Assembly (NCBI RefSeq): GCF_018129385.1
Contig: NZ_JAFCLN010000014.1
Coordinates: forward strand, 1 to 64,000
Reading direction: 5' to 3'
DNA length: 64,000 bases
Source: Bradyrhizobium lablabi
Lineage (GTDB): Bacteria; Pseudomonadota; Alphaproteobacteria; Rhizobiales; Xanthobacteraceae
Every line of letters begins with the position of its first letter. The stretch's first letter is position 1. The position numbers and the translations under genes were made by a program. This document shows positions 29,511 through 37,270 of this stretch, piece after piece. The notes beneath the pieces were generated by a model that was given only the letters and a program-made list of their open reading frames with translations, was not told where the DNA came from and ran no database searches.

Positions 29511-29628
29511 GTCATTGCGAGGAGCGAAGCGACGAAGCAATCCAGCTTTCTTGGTGCGGCAAAGCTGGATTGCTTCGCGGAGCCTGTCATCGGGCGCGCG
29601 TTCGCGCGACCCGTTGGCTCGCAATGAC
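29511..29628. repeat. palindromic mosaic repeat, GTCATTGCGAG type
   Basis: Starts GTCATTGCGAGGAGCGAAG and ends GGCTCGCAATGACGG; central GCAATCCAGCTTT and its inverse match the elements at 2518-2666 and 31321-31408. It also contains GAGCCTGTCATCGGGCGCGC as in the 28120 element, showing that the types recombine. Confidence 0.8.
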
Positions 29629-29652
29629 GGAGGAGAGATTGGCGCGAGCGCA

Positions 29653-31233
29653 TCACCCCAGCATCTTCCGCAGCTCCGCCTTCGCCACCTTCTCCAGCGT
29701 GGAGCGCGGCATGTCGTCGACGAAGCGGATCTCGCGCGGCACCTTGAAGTCGGCGAGCGAGCTTTTGCAGGCGGCCATCACGGTGTCGTGCAGATTGGCC
29801 GGCAGCCTTGCGACGCCGTCCTGCGGGATGATGAAGACGACCGGCACCTCGTCCAGCATCGGATGCTTCTTGGCCACCACGGCGGCCTCGCGCACGCCGG
29901 GGACGACGGCGATCACCTGCTCGATCTCGGACGCCGCGACATTCTCGCCGCCGACCTTCAGCATGTCCTTGGCGCGGTCGCCGAACCTGATGAAGCCGTT
30001 CTCCAGCATCGTGACGCGGTCGCCGGTGATGAAATAGCCGTGCTCGTCAAAACTTTCGCGCGTCGCCTTTTCGTTGTGCAGATATTCGGCAAACAGCGAC
30101 AGGCCGGGAATACCCTTGATCAGGAGATTGCCGGTGTCGCCGACGTTCGTCGGCGTGCCGTCGTCACCGGTGATGCGGATCGAATATTCCGGTGCGGCGC
30201 GGCCGACCGACATCGGGATGTTCGGCTGGTCGACCTCGCCGACGATGCCGTGGGTGATGGTCTCGGTCATGCCCCACCAGCCGATCATCTTGATGCCGAA
30301 TGCAGCGAACGCCGGCGGCTCGTTGATGGCGGTGCCCCAGAGCCGGAATTGGTGGTGCCTCGGCACTTCGTGCTCGAGCAGCGCCTTCATGCAGAAGGGA
30401 ATGGTCGAGGTCCAGGTCGAGCCGTGCTCCAGCGCCGTCGGCCAGAACCGGCTGGCGGAAAACCGCGGCTGGATCACGCAAGAAGCGCCGACCCATAGCG
30501 TCGCCAGCATCGAATAGGCCAGGGCGTTGGTGTGGAACAGCGGCAGATAGGTCTGGTGCACGTCGCCATGATGCAAATCCTCATGCGCGGCATTGATCTT
30601 GGCGCCCCACAGCGCGTTGGCATGCGTCCACAGCACCGCCTTCGGCCGCGACGTCGTGCCGGAAGTATATTGTACGCTGCACGGCGCGAAGGGATCGATC
30701 GCCCGCCGCGGCCGGTCGGCACTATCCGCAAACAGCGATTCAAAACTGTCGCCGCGCGAGGGCGCGCTCGCGGGTGCTGCGCCCGCGTCATGCGAAATCA
30801 CCGCCATCCAGCGCAGGCCCTTGCAGCTCGCCGCGACCAGTTCGGCATAGGCCGGCTGCGTGATCGCAGCGACTGCGCCGCAATGTCCGGCAAAATACTC
30901 CATCTCGGCGGCGGCCGAGCGCGTGTTGGTGGTTACCGCGATGGCACCCAGCTCGACGCAGGCGAACCAGGCCAGCATCGCCTCGATGCAATTGTCGAGA
31001 TGGATCAGCACATATTCGCCCGGCCTGATGCCGCGCTTCGCAAGCCCGGCGGCGAGCGCGCCCACCCGCTCATGGAATTCGCCATAAGACCATTTTCGCG
31101 AGGGCGCGTCGAACGGCGCCCAGATCAGGAACGGATGCTCCTTCCGCGTCTCGGCCCGCATCCGCAGCAGCCACGGCACGTCAAGCCCGGCAAACGGTCC
31201 GACGATGCCCGGCGCCGGCTGTGAATAGCTCAT
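29653..31233 (-). CDS. acyl-CoA synthetase (AMP-dependent ligase)
   Basis: 526 aa from MSYSQPAPG with a GGGAGGAAAC ribosome site; the longer frame upstream runs through a palindromic repeat and is rejected. ANL-superfamily P-loop YTSGTTSRPKAVLWTH (~170), A5 motif WWGMTETITHG and A7/A8 GYFITGDRVTMLENGFIRFGDRAKDMLKVGGENVAASEIEQ are all present. A late lysine (LEKVAKAELRK) is the catalytic Lys. It forms acyl-CoA through an acyl adenylate, resembling the ATP-dependent acyl-CoA synthetases of the crotonobetaine/carnitine-CoA ligase type. Substrate unknown. Confidence 0.88.
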   Translation of the reverse strand: MSYSQPAPGIVGPFAGLDVPWLLRMRAETRKEHPFLIWAPFDAPSRKWSYGEFHERVGALAAGLAKRGIRPGEYVLIHLDNCIEAMLAWFACVELGAIAVTTNTRSAAAEMEYFAGHCGAVAAITQPAYAELVAASCKGLRWMAVISHDAGAAPASAPSRGDSFESLFADSADRPRRAIDPFAPCSVQYTSGTTSRPKAVLWTHANALWGAKINAAHEDLHHGDVHQTYLPLFHTNALAYSMLATLWVGASCVIQPRFSASRFWPTALEHGSTWTSTIPFCMKALLEHEVPRHHQFRLWGTAINEPPAFAAFGIKMIGWWGMTETITHGIVGEVDQPNIPMSVGRAAPEYSIRITGDDGTPTNVGDTGNLLIKGIPGLSLFAEYLHNEKATRESFDEHGYFITGDRVTMLENGFIRFGDRAKDMLKVGGENVAASEIEQVIAVVPGVREAAVVAKKHPMLDEVPVVFIIPQDGVARLPANLHDTVMAACKSSLADFKVPREIRFVDDMPRSTLEKVAKAELRKMLG

Positions 31234-31320
31234 GTTTCCTCCCGCGCAGCCTTGCTGGCCGCTTTTGATCTTGTGGAAACAGTTTTGCCATTGGATCGCG
31301 CGGGGGGCAAATCCCTCGGC

Positions 31321-31408
31321 GTCATTGCGAGCGAAGCGAAGCAATCCAGCTTCCTGCGCCGCGACAAGAAAGCTGGATTGCTTCGTCGCTGCGCTCCTCG
31401 CAATGACG
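31321..31408. repeat. palindromic mosaic repeat, GTCATTGCGAG type
   Basis: Starts GTCATTGCGAGCGAAGCG, ends CCTCGCAATGACGG, with AGCTTCCTG.../AAAGCTGG inverted arms. Nearest relative in the window is 29511-29628. Confidence 0.8.
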
Positions 31409-31417
31409 GAGGAGAGG

Positions 31418-31834
31418 CTACGCTTCCCCCTCATACGATGAAATCTCGATCAAACTTCCATCAGGGTCGCGGCAGTAGACCGAGCGCAGCGTGCCGCGGG
31501 CGCCCTGCTTGGCCGCCGGGCCTTCCTCGATCTTCACGCCATTCGCCCGAAGATGCGCCACCACCTGTTCCGGCGTGCTCGACGTGAGGAAGCACAGATC
31601 GTCGCTGCCGGGGGTCTCGTGGTCGGCGGTGAACCATTCCACCTTGTCGGCGTCACGCGGCCGCACATTGATCTTCTGGTTGCCGAATACGAGAGAAGTC
31701 CGCGGCGTCTTGCCCGGGCCGGGATCGAACACCCGGATCTCCATGCCCAAAATGGTTGCGTACCATTTTGCCGAACGCTCCACGTCCGCGACGTTGATCA
31801 CGAGATGATCGAGCGCATTAACCTTCACGGACAT
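31418..31834 (-). CDS. VOC (glyoxalase/dioxygenase) family protein
   Basis: 138 aa. Starts LDHLVINVADVERSAKWYATILGM, the first beta-alpha-beta module of the vicinal oxygen chelate fold, with metal-ligand His. The second module ends CRDPDGSLIEISSYE with the usual Glu ligand. Such proteins act as glyoxalase, fosfomycin-resistance or dioxygenase-like metalloenzymes; no specific subgroup can be assigned. Confidence 0.85.
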   Translation of the reverse strand: MSVKVNALDHLVINVADVERSAKWYATILGMEIRVFDPGPGKTPRTSLVFGNQKINVRPRDADKVEWFTADHETPGSDDLCFLTSSTPEQVVAHLRANGVKIEEGPAAKQGARGTLRSVYCRDPDGSLIEISSYEGEA

Positions 31835-31970
31835 GGCTTATCCTTTCGTCGTGGCCTTCGGCCGTTCTGTCGCACTGGCCGCCCCTAAGGAGGTTTGTTA
31901 CAACGCCGCGCGTTGCGAATTCAACAGACAAGGGCCGGGCCTCGCATCCGGTTCGCAGGGAGAAAATTTC

Positions 31971-32948
31971 ATGATTTCACGCCGTTCCGCCATTGGCCTG
32001 TTCGCGCTCTCGGTCGCGGCCGCAGCCCCGCTCGGCAGCGCGATGGCGCTGGATTATCCAACCCGGCCGGTGAAATGGGTGGTCGGCTATCCGCCCGGAG
32101 GCGCTACCGACATCATCGCGCGCCTGATCGGCCAGCGCCTGTCGGAAAGACTCGGCCAGCAATTCGTGATCGAGAACAAGCCCGGCGCCGGCAACAACAT
32201 CGCCACCGAGTCGGTCATCAATGCCGAGCCCGACGGCTACACGCTGTTGCTGGTGAACCCGGCGAACTACATCAACACCTCGCTCTACGCCAACCTCAAG
32301 TTCAATGTCCCTCGCGACGTCGCGCCGGTTGCGGCGTTCAACCGCGTGCCGAACGTGATGACCGTCAACAAGGACGTGCCGGCAAAAACCGTTGCCGAGT
32401 TCATCGCCTATGTGAAGGCCAATCCCGGCAAGGTGAATCTCGCCTCGTCCGGTAATGGCACCTCGGTGCATCTGTCCGGCGAAATGTTCATGGCGATGTC
32501 GGGCGCCAAGATGCAGCATGTGCCCTACCGCGGCGCGGCGCCGGCGCTGACCGACCTGATCGCCGGCCAGGTCCAGGTGATCTTCGACAATATGCCCTCC
32601 GTGCTCCAGCACATCCGTTCCGGATCCCTGCGGGCGCTGGCGGTCACCTCGACGGCGAAGTCTCCGCTGCTGCCCGACGTGCCGGTGCTCGCCGACACCA
32701 TTCCGGGCTACGAGGCAAGCGCGCTGTTCGGCATGGGCGCGCCGAAGAACACGCCTAAGGAAATCATCGAAAAGCTCAACAAGGAGGTCAACGCGGTGCT
32801 GGCCGAACCGGCGATCAAGGCGCGCCTGACCGAGCTCGGTGGCGAGCCGCTGATCGGCACGCCCGAGGCGTTCGGCGCCATGATCGTCGCGGAAACGGAA
32901 AAGTGGAAAAAAGTGATCGAGGGTGCCGGCATCCAGAAGGTAGAATAG
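31971..32948 (+). CDS. tripartite tricarboxylate transporter substrate-binding protein (TctC/Bug family)
   Basis: 325 aa from MISRRSAIGL, preceded by GGGAGAAAA. An export signal with twin arginines (SRRSAIGLFALSVAAAAPLGSAMA) leads to the mature start DYPTRPVKWVVGYPPGGATD, the Bug-family signature. Mid-protein motifs GNGTSVHLSGEMF and VPYRGAAPALTDLIAGQVQ are conserved. It binds a small carboxylate in the periplasm. No TctA/TctB membrane partners are adjacent, so it is an orphan binding protein. Confidence 0.9.
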   Translation: MISRRSAIGLFALSVAAAAPLGSAMALDYPTRPVKWVVGYPPGGATDIIARLIGQRLSERLGQQFVIENKPGAGNNIATESVINAEPDGYTLLLVNPANYINTSLYANLKFNVPRDVAPVAAFNRVPNVMTVNKDVPAKTVAEFIAYVKANPGKVNLASSGNGTSVHLSGEMFMAMSGAKMQHVPYRGAAPALTDLIAGQVQVIFDNMPSVLQHIRSGSLRALAVTSTAKSPLLPDVPVLADTIPGYEASALFGMGAPKNTPKEIIEKLNKEVNAVLAEPAIKARLTELGGEPLIGTPEAFGAMIVAETEKWKKVIEGAGIQKVE

Positions 32949-32965
32949 ACCGTGACCTAGCTCAC

Positions 32966-32991
32966 GGAACCTTCTCATGCTGCGTGTTGTT
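32966..32991 (+). promoter_or_regulatory. candidate EcfG-type general stress promoter
   Basis: GGAAC (32966-32970), 17-nt spacer, TGTT (32988-32991), 38 nt upstream of the DUF3551 gene. It is close to the alphaproteobacterial EcfG consensus GGAAC-N16/17-cGTT but deviates at the first -10 base. Confidence 0.45.
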
Positions 32992-33029
32992 TTGCGGTCA
33001 AGGCGACACGCTCTCAAAGGAGAAAAGGC

Positions 33030-33287
33030 ATGCGCAAGATAATGTTCGCAATGATGACGCTGGCAGCAGCCGGCGTCGCAAGCGTGGCCGGCTCCGCGCC
33101 GGCCGCGGCTTATGACTATCCCTACTGCCTGCAAGGCCGCGGCATCGGCGTTCCCGGCGACTGTTCCTACCAGACCTATGCCCAATGCCAGGCGAGTGCT
33201 TCAGGACGCGCCCTCTACTGCAATATCAATCCGCGTGTCGCCTTTGCGCGGCAGCAGCCGCGCATCCGGTACCATAGAGACTATTGA
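33030..33287 (+). CDS. DUF3551 domain-containing secreted protein
   Basis: 85 aa. Signal peptide MRKIMFAMMTLAAAGVASVAGSAPAAA, then the DUF3551 core YPYCLQGRGIGVPGDCSYQTYAQC with paired cysteines and a basic tail. These short periplasmic or secreted proteins are numerous in Bradyrhizobium and of unknown role. AAAGGAG precedes the start. A hairpin terminator follows and a stress-type promoter motif lies upstream. Confidence 0.88.
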   Translation: MRKIMFAMMTLAAAGVASVAGSAPAAAYDYPYCLQGRGIGVPGDCSYQTYAQCQASASGRALYCNINPRVAFARQQPRIRYHRDY

Positions 33288-33329
33288 TCTGACGTTTCGC
33301 CGGGCCGGTCGCGATCGGCGCAACTGAAA

Positions 33330-33359
33330 AAGGCCCGTTGCCGAAAGGCGGCGGGCCTT
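33330..33359 (+). terminator. hairpin terminator after the DUF3551 gene
   Basis: AAGGCCCG...CGGGCCTT stem with a GAAA loop (arms near 33330-33342 and 33347-33359). The T-tail on the plus strand is short, so efficiency is uncertain; the A-run on the left could give termination on the minus strand. Confidence 0.6.
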
Positions 33360-33382
33360 CACGCATTTGTGGGCCTGTCGGC

Positions 33383-33410
33383 TTGACTCCAGGCCGGCCC
33401 TCTCTATACT
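33383..33410 (+). promoter_or_regulatory. sigma70-type promoter of the ArsR gene
   Basis: TTGACT (33383-33388), 16-nt spacer, TATACT (33405-33410). The ATG of the ArsR gene begins 7 nt after the -10 element, so the mRNA is probably leaderless. Confidence 0.65.
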
Positions 33411-33417
33411 AAACCAC

Positions 33418-33873
33418 ATGGTTAAGTATCAGGAAGACACGCTCGACCGCACCTTTGCCGCGCTTTCCGACCCGACCCGGCGTGCCTTGCTGGCGCGGCT
33501 CGGCGAGCGGAACGCCATTTCGGTGAGCGAACTGGCCAAACCCTTCGCGATGTCGCTGCCCGCGATCATGAAGCACCTCGACGTGCTGTCGGATGCGGGC
33601 CTTGTGACGCGTGAAAAAGCCGGCCGCGTGGTCTCCTGCCGGCTGACCGCACGACCGATGGAGCAGGCGATGGAATGGCTCAATCGCTACGCGCGCTTCT
33701 GGTCCGAAAACCTCGACCGCCTTGCCGCCTTTGTGGAGGAAAACCCATGGCCAACCCATCCCGCGCCGCAGCCGATACAGGCCTTGCCAACCGGCCAAGC
33801 CTCACCCTCACGCGCCGGTTCAACGCATCGATCGAAAAAGTCTACGCCGCCTGGGCGGAGCCGGAAAAACTAG
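33418..33873 (+). CDS. ArsR family transcriptional regulator
   Basis: 151 aa from MVKYQEDTLDRTFAALSDPTRRALLARL. The winged helix is clear (ISVSELAKPFAMSLPAIMKHLDVLSDAGLVTREKAGRVVSC). This subgroup is normally paired with an AHSA1/SRPBCC gene, as here. The frame runs 127 nt into the downstream gene, giving a basic, low-complexity C-terminal extension (residues after ~110) that relatives lack; they usually stop near the next start. It has a putative leaderless promoter and no metal-binding cysteines are evident, so the effector is unknown. Confidence 0.88.
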   Translation: MVKYQEDTLDRTFAALSDPTRRALLARLGERNAISVSELAKPFAMSLPAIMKHLDVLSDAGLVTREKAGRVVSCRLTARPMEQAMEWLNRYARFWSENLDRLAAFVEENPWPTHPAPQPIQALPTGQASPSRAGSTHRSKKSTPPGRSRKN

Positions 33874-34217
33874 TGCAGTGGTTCGGGCCGTCCAAAATCA
33901 AGCCCGGCACGCTCAAGGCCGAGATGGATGTGCGCGTCGGCGGCCGCTACCGCATCAGCTTTGTGCACGAGAGCGGTGAATATTCCGAGGTCGGCGGCGT
34001 CTACCGCGAGGTGGTGCCGAACCGGCGCCTCGAGTTCAGCTGGGCCTGGCATTCGACGCCCGAGCGCGAGTCGCTGGTCAGGATCGAGCTCAAGCCCGAC
34101 GGCGCCGCGACGCTGCTCACCTTCCACCACGAGCAGTTCTTCGACCAGAGCGCGCGCGACAATCACGAGCGCGGCTGGATCCAGCTTTTCGGCAGCCTGG
34201 AAAACTATCTCGCCTGA
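33747..34217 (+). CDS. SRPBCC/AHSA1 domain protein
   Basis: 156 aa from MANPSRAAAD, with GTGGAGG upstream inside the ArsR reading frame. The AHSA1 (Activator of Hsp90-like) pattern is present: LTRRFNASIEKVYAAWAEPEKLVQWFGP, GGRYRISF and HEQFFDQSARDNHERGWIQ. These helix-grip proteins bind hydrophobic ligands and are typically co-transcribed with an ArsR regulator. Confidence 0.9.
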   Translation: MANPSRAAADTGLANRPSLTLTRRFNASIEKVYAAWAEPEKLVQWFGPSKIKPGTLKAEMDVRVGGRYRISFVHESGEYSEVGGVYREVVPNRRLEFSWAWHSTPERESLVRIELKPDGAATLLTFHHEQFFDQSARDNHERGWIQLFGSLENYLA

Positions 34218-34232
34218 GGGGAGGAGCCGCCC

Positions 34233-34973
34233 ATGCAACCGCACAACGTCGTCTCGCGTGAGGAATGGCTCGCCGCCCGCAAAGCCCATCTGGCGCATGA
34301 GAAGGAATTCACCCGCGCCCGCGAACGGCTGAACGAGGAGCGCCGCGCGCTGCCATGGGTCAAGGTCGACAAGGACTATGTGTTCGATGGGCCGCGCGGC
34401 AAGGCCTCGCTCGCAGATCTGTTCAAGGGCCAGAGCCAGCTCGTGGTGCAGCATTTCATGTTCGCGCCCGACTGGGACGCCGCCTGCGAGAGCTGCTCGT
34501 TCTGGGCCGACGGGTTCGAGCGCATGATCCCGCATCTGGCCGCCCGCGACACCGCCATGGTCGCGGTCTCGCGTGCGCCGCTGGCAAAACTCGAGGCGTT
34601 CAAGCGTCGGATGGGCTGGACGTTCGACTGGTTCTCGTCGGGCGGAAGCGATTTCAACTATGACTTTGCGGTCTCGTTTACATCGGACGAGATCAAGGAC
34701 GGCCATCAGCGCTACAATTTCGGCACCAGCGGTTTTGGCGGCGAGGAGGCGCCCGGCATCAGCGTGTTCTATCGCGACGGGCAGGGTGCGATCTTTCACA
34801 CCTATTCGTGTTTCGCGCGCGGCCTCGACATGATGAACGCCGCTTATCACTATCTCGACCTGACGCCGCTCGGGCGTCATGAGGAGGGCCTGCCCTATCC
34901 GATGGATTGGGTGCGGCTACGTGACCAGTACCAACCTGCACCGGATCAGGCATCTTGCTGCCGCTCGCAATGA
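34233..34973 (+). CDS. DUF899 family thioredoxin-like protein
   Basis: 246 aa. VVSREEWLAARKAHLAHEKEFTR at the N-terminus and LFKGQSQLVVQHFMFAPDWDAACESCSFWADGF are signature DUF899 motifs (AhpC/TSA-like fold, no CxxC). It starts 15 nt after the AHSA1 stop with GGGGAGGAG upstream, so it is part of the ArsR operon. The last residues (CCRSQ) are encoded by a stub of a GTCATTGCGAG-type palindromic repeat, so the C-terminus has been replaced or extended by repeat DNA. Confidence 0.88.
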   Translation: MQPHNVVSREEWLAARKAHLAHEKEFTRARERLNEERRALPWVKVDKDYVFDGPRGKASLADLFKGQSQLVVQHFMFAPDWDAACESCSFWADGFERMIPHLAARDTAMVAVSRAPLAKLEAFKRRMGWTFDWFSSGGSDFNYDFAVSFTSDEIKDGHQRYNFGTSGFGGEEAPGISVFYRDGQGAIFHTYSCFARGLDMMNAAYHYLDLTPLGRHEEGLPYPMDWVRLRDQYQPAPDQASCCRSQ

Positions 34974-34999
34974 CGGCAGAACAGCAAGAAGGATAAAGC

Positions 35000-35359
35000 A
35001 TGGCCTATGTCGACGGCTTCATCGTCGCGGTTCCCAAGAAGAACATCGCCGCCTATCGCAAACTATCGACCGCTTGCGGAAAGATCTGGCGCGGATACGG
35101 CGCGCTGGATTATCGCGAATGGGTCGCCGATGACGTCAAGGTCGGCAAGCTCACCTCGTTTCCGCGTGCGGTCAAGCGCAAGCCGAACGAGACCGTGGTG
35201 TTCGCCTGGATCACCTACAAGTCGCGCGCCCAGCGCGACAAGATCAATGCCAAGGTGATGAAGGATCCGCGCCTCGCAAAGATGATGACCGGACAGAAGT
35301 CGCCGTTCGACTCCAAGCGGATGATCTACGGCGGCTTTACGAACCTGGTGAAGGTGTAA
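35000..35359 (+). CDS. DUF1428 domain-containing protein
   Basis: 119 aa. MAYVDGFIVAVPKKNIAAYRKLS and VVFAWITYKSRAQRDKINAKVMKDPRL are characteristic of DUF1428, a dimeric alpha-beta barrel fold of unknown activity. AGAAGGATAAAG precedes the start. Likely the last gene of the ArsR-AHSA1-DUF899 unit; a similar gene set is common in Rhizobiales. Confidence 0.88.
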   Translation: MAYVDGFIVAVPKKNIAAYRKLSTACGKIWRGYGALDYREWVADDVKVGKLTSFPRAVKRKPNETVVFAWITYKSRAQRDKINAKVMKDPRLAKMMTGQKSPFDSKRMIYGGFTNLVKV

Positions 35360-35449
35360 GCCCGCCGCGGCGTCACACCGTTGCACGCGCTGCCGCGCTT
35401 GCCGCGGCGGCTGCACAAGATCTGCAAGAAAATACCTGAAATTCTCGGC

Positions 35450-35477
35450 TTGCTTCGACTTTGCGTCTCCGTATGCT
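35450..35477 (+). promoter_or_regulatory. putative promoter of the isoprenoid cassette
   Basis: TTGCTT (35450-35455), 16-nt spacer, TATGCT (35472-35477). The adjoining palindrome overlaps its -10 end and the expected start of transcription. Confidence 0.5.
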
Positions 35478-35490
35478 TTGCAATACAAAG
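35476..35490. promoter_or_regulatory. operator palindrome O1 (CTTTGCAATACAAAG)
   Basis: Inverted repeat CTTTG-N5-CAAAG directly before the ribosome site (AGGAG at 35493-35497) of the cassette's first gene. It matches the palindrome at 36511-36525 at 14 of 15 bases. Best candidate binding site for the winged-helix regulator encoded in the same cassette. Confidence 0.7.
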
Positions 35491-35502
35491 CTAGGAGCGC
35501 CG

Positions 35503-36120
35503 ATGCGCGATCTCGACAAGGCCCTGGACGATATCCTTGCTATCCGCAGCCAGATTGCGGCTGGCACCGCGTTTCGCGGCTACGGCCCGGCGACAGTTGC
35601 GGCGACCGGCGGCGTCGCTTTGCTGACCGCCGCCCTGCAATATCAGTGGCTCGCCGATCCGACCTCTGAACCTCTCACGTTCCTCGCGACCTGGGCTGCC
35701 GCGGCCCTGCTGTCCACGATCTTGATTTGGGTAGAGATGCGAGCGCGGTCGCAGCGGCATCATTCCGGCCTGGCCGACGCGATGGTCTATCAGGCGGTTG
35801 GGCAGTTCCTGCCCGCTGGCGTCGCGGGCGCCTTACTGGCCTTCATGCTCTGGAAAATCGCGCCGGAAACGCTGTGGATGCTGCCCGGCTTCTGGCAGCT
35901 TCTGGTCGGTCTCGGGATTTTCGCGTCGGTGCGCTCGCTGCCGCGGACGGTGGCGCTGGCCGGCGCCTGGTACTTTGTCGCGGGTTTCGTCGTGCTGCTG
36001 CTGGCGAGCCAGACTCATGCGCTGTCGCCGTGGACGATGGGCTTGCCGTTTGCGGTTGGACAATTGCTGATGGCGGCGCTTTTGCACTTTGCCTCGGGAG
36101 ATGACGATGCCGAAGACTGA
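35503..36120 (+). CDS. membrane protein, first gene of the isoprenoid cassette
   Basis: 205 aa from MRDLDKALDDILAIRSQIA, chosen for the AGGAG site. A short cytosolic head is followed by about five hydrophobic segments (for example VAATGGVALLTAALQYQWL, AAALLSTILIWVEM, VAGALLAFMLWKIAP, LLVGLGIFASV, AWYFVAGFVVLLLAS). I do not recognise a named family. Its stop overlaps the regulator start by 14 nt, so the two are made together; this pairing is seen elsewhere for small membrane proteins that may sense a signal for a partner regulator (inference). Confidence 0.75.
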   Translation: MRDLDKALDDILAIRSQIAAGTAFRGYGPATVAATGGVALLTAALQYQWLADPTSEPLTFLATWAAAALLSTILIWVEMRARSQRHHSGLADAMVYQAVGQFLPAGVAGALLAFMLWKIAPETLWMLPGFWQLLVGLGIFASVRSLPRTVALAGAWYFVAGFVVLLLASQTHALSPWTMGLPFAVGQLLMAALLHFASGDDDAED

Positions 36121-36487
36121 AAGCGGCAATGCGCCTTTCTCTTATGACGGGCTTGACCGCGTGATTCACGAGAAAGCACGGCTGGGACTGATGACCTCCC
36201 TGATGGCGCATCCAAAAGGCCTCAGCTTTGCCGACCTCAAGCAGCTCTGCGGCCTCACCGACGGCAATCTCAGTCGGCATTTGCAGGTGCTACAGGAAGC
36301 GGGCCTTGTCGACGTGATCAAAGGCTATGAAGGCAACCGTCCACACACCAGTTGCCGCCTGACCAAGGCTGGCCGCCGCCGGTTCCTGGATTATCTCGCC
36401 GTGCTCGAACGCCTTGTGCGCGACGCCGCCAAGGCTGCGGGCAAGGAAGACGCGCGGTCGGTACGCCTGGGCATCCTGCCGACCTGA
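36107..36487 (+). CDS. winged-helix transcriptional regulator
   Basis: 126 aa from MPKTESGNAP (CGGGAG site 6 nt upstream; two earlier in-frame starts possible). The fold is a MarR/ArsR-like winged helix: LMAHPKGLSFADLKQLCGLTDGNLSRHLQVLQEAGLVDVIKGYEGNRPHTSCRLTKAGRRRF. The family is widespread and usually autoregulatory. Two near-identical palindromes flank its transcription unit, one at the cassette promoter and one at the uppS start, and are the likely operators. The ligand is unknown. Confidence 0.85.
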   Translation: MPKTESGNAPFSYDGLDRVIHEKARLGLMTSLMAHPKGLSFADLKQLCGLTDGNLSRHLQVLQEAGLVDVIKGYEGNRPHTSCRLTKAGRRRFLDYLAVLERLVRDAAKAAGKEDARSVRLGILPT

Positions 36488-36510
36488 CCAACTCCTTTTT
36501 TGATCGGAGA

Positions 36511-36525
36511 CTTTGCAATGCAAAG
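36511..36525. promoter_or_regulatory. operator palindrome O2 (CTTTGCAATGCAAAG)
   Basis: The extended site ACTTTGCA-A-TGCAAAGT is a perfect 8+1+8 palindrome. The ATG of uppS (36518-36520) lies inside it, so a bound repressor would block either initiation of transcription nearby or passage into uppS. Related to O1 at 35476-35490. Confidence 0.7.
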
Positions 36526-37252
36526 TAATCTATCTTCCAAACTGAACGCGCGCCTGCATGTCGGCATTATCATGGACGGTAACGGACGATGGGCGACGCG
36601 GCGGGGCCTGTCGCGCCTGCGCGGCCATGAGGCGGGCGTCGAGGCGATCCGCCGCGTCGTCGAGGCCGCGCCCGATCAAGGCGTCGGTACGCTGACGCTC
36701 TATGCGTTCTCCAGCGACAACTGGCGCCGGCCGCCGGCCGAAGTGAGCGGGCTGATGGCTCTGCTGCGCTCCTATCTCGACAAAGAGATCGACAGCCTCG
36801 CGCGTAACGGCGTGCGCCTGACCGTGATCGGCCGCCGCGACCGGCTTCCCGGCGGACTGGCGCAAGCGATCGGCGATGCCGAAACCACTACCGCCGCTGG
36901 CGACGCATTGCATCTTCGCATCGCGATCGACTATTCGGCGCGTGACGCAATCCTGAATGCTGCCGTCAAGGCCGCGGGCACGGCCGATCTCACCCGCGAG
37001 AAGCTCGCTCAACTCATCACCGGCGAGGCCGGCTTGCGCGACGTTGATCTCGTCATCCGGACCAGTGGCGAGAAACGGCTGTCGGACTTCCTGCTCTGGG
37101 AAAGCGCCTACGCCGAACTGCACTTCACCGACCGGATGTGGCCGGAATTTTGCGCGGACGATCTGGCTGAAGCGCTGAGCAGCTTCCATCGCCGCGAGCG
37201 CCGCTTTGGCGGTCTGCGGGCGATCGCCTCCGCCGACGTTCCGAGCCTGTAG
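36518..37252 (+). CDS. cis-prenyl transferase, undecaprenyl diphosphate synthase-like
   Basis: 244 aa from MQSNLSSKLN (CGGAGA 7 nt upstream; a TTG six codons earlier is less likely). Catalytic motif HVGIIMDGNGRWA with Asp20, substrate arginine/asparagine loops AFSSDNWRRP and RTSGEKRLSDFLLWESAYAELHF are all intact, so it should condense isopentenyl units. The housekeeping uppS usually sits with cdsA and dxr; this copy lies with a regulator and a B12 radical SAM gene, which suggests a specialised prenyl product. Confidence 0.88.
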   Translation: MQSNLSSKLNARLHVGIIMDGNGRWATRRGLSRLRGHEAGVEAIRRVVEAAPDQGVGTLTLYAFSSDNWRRPPAEVSGLMALLRSYLDKEIDSLARNGVRLTVIGRRDRLPGGLAQAIGDAETTTAAGDALHLRIAIDYSARDAILNAAVKAAGTADLTREKLAQLITGEAGLRDVDLVIRTSGEKRLSDFLLWESAYAELHFTDRMWPEFCADDLAEALSSFHRRERRFGGLRAIASADVPSL

Positions 37253-37270
37253 CCGCGGGAGCATCCGTCG

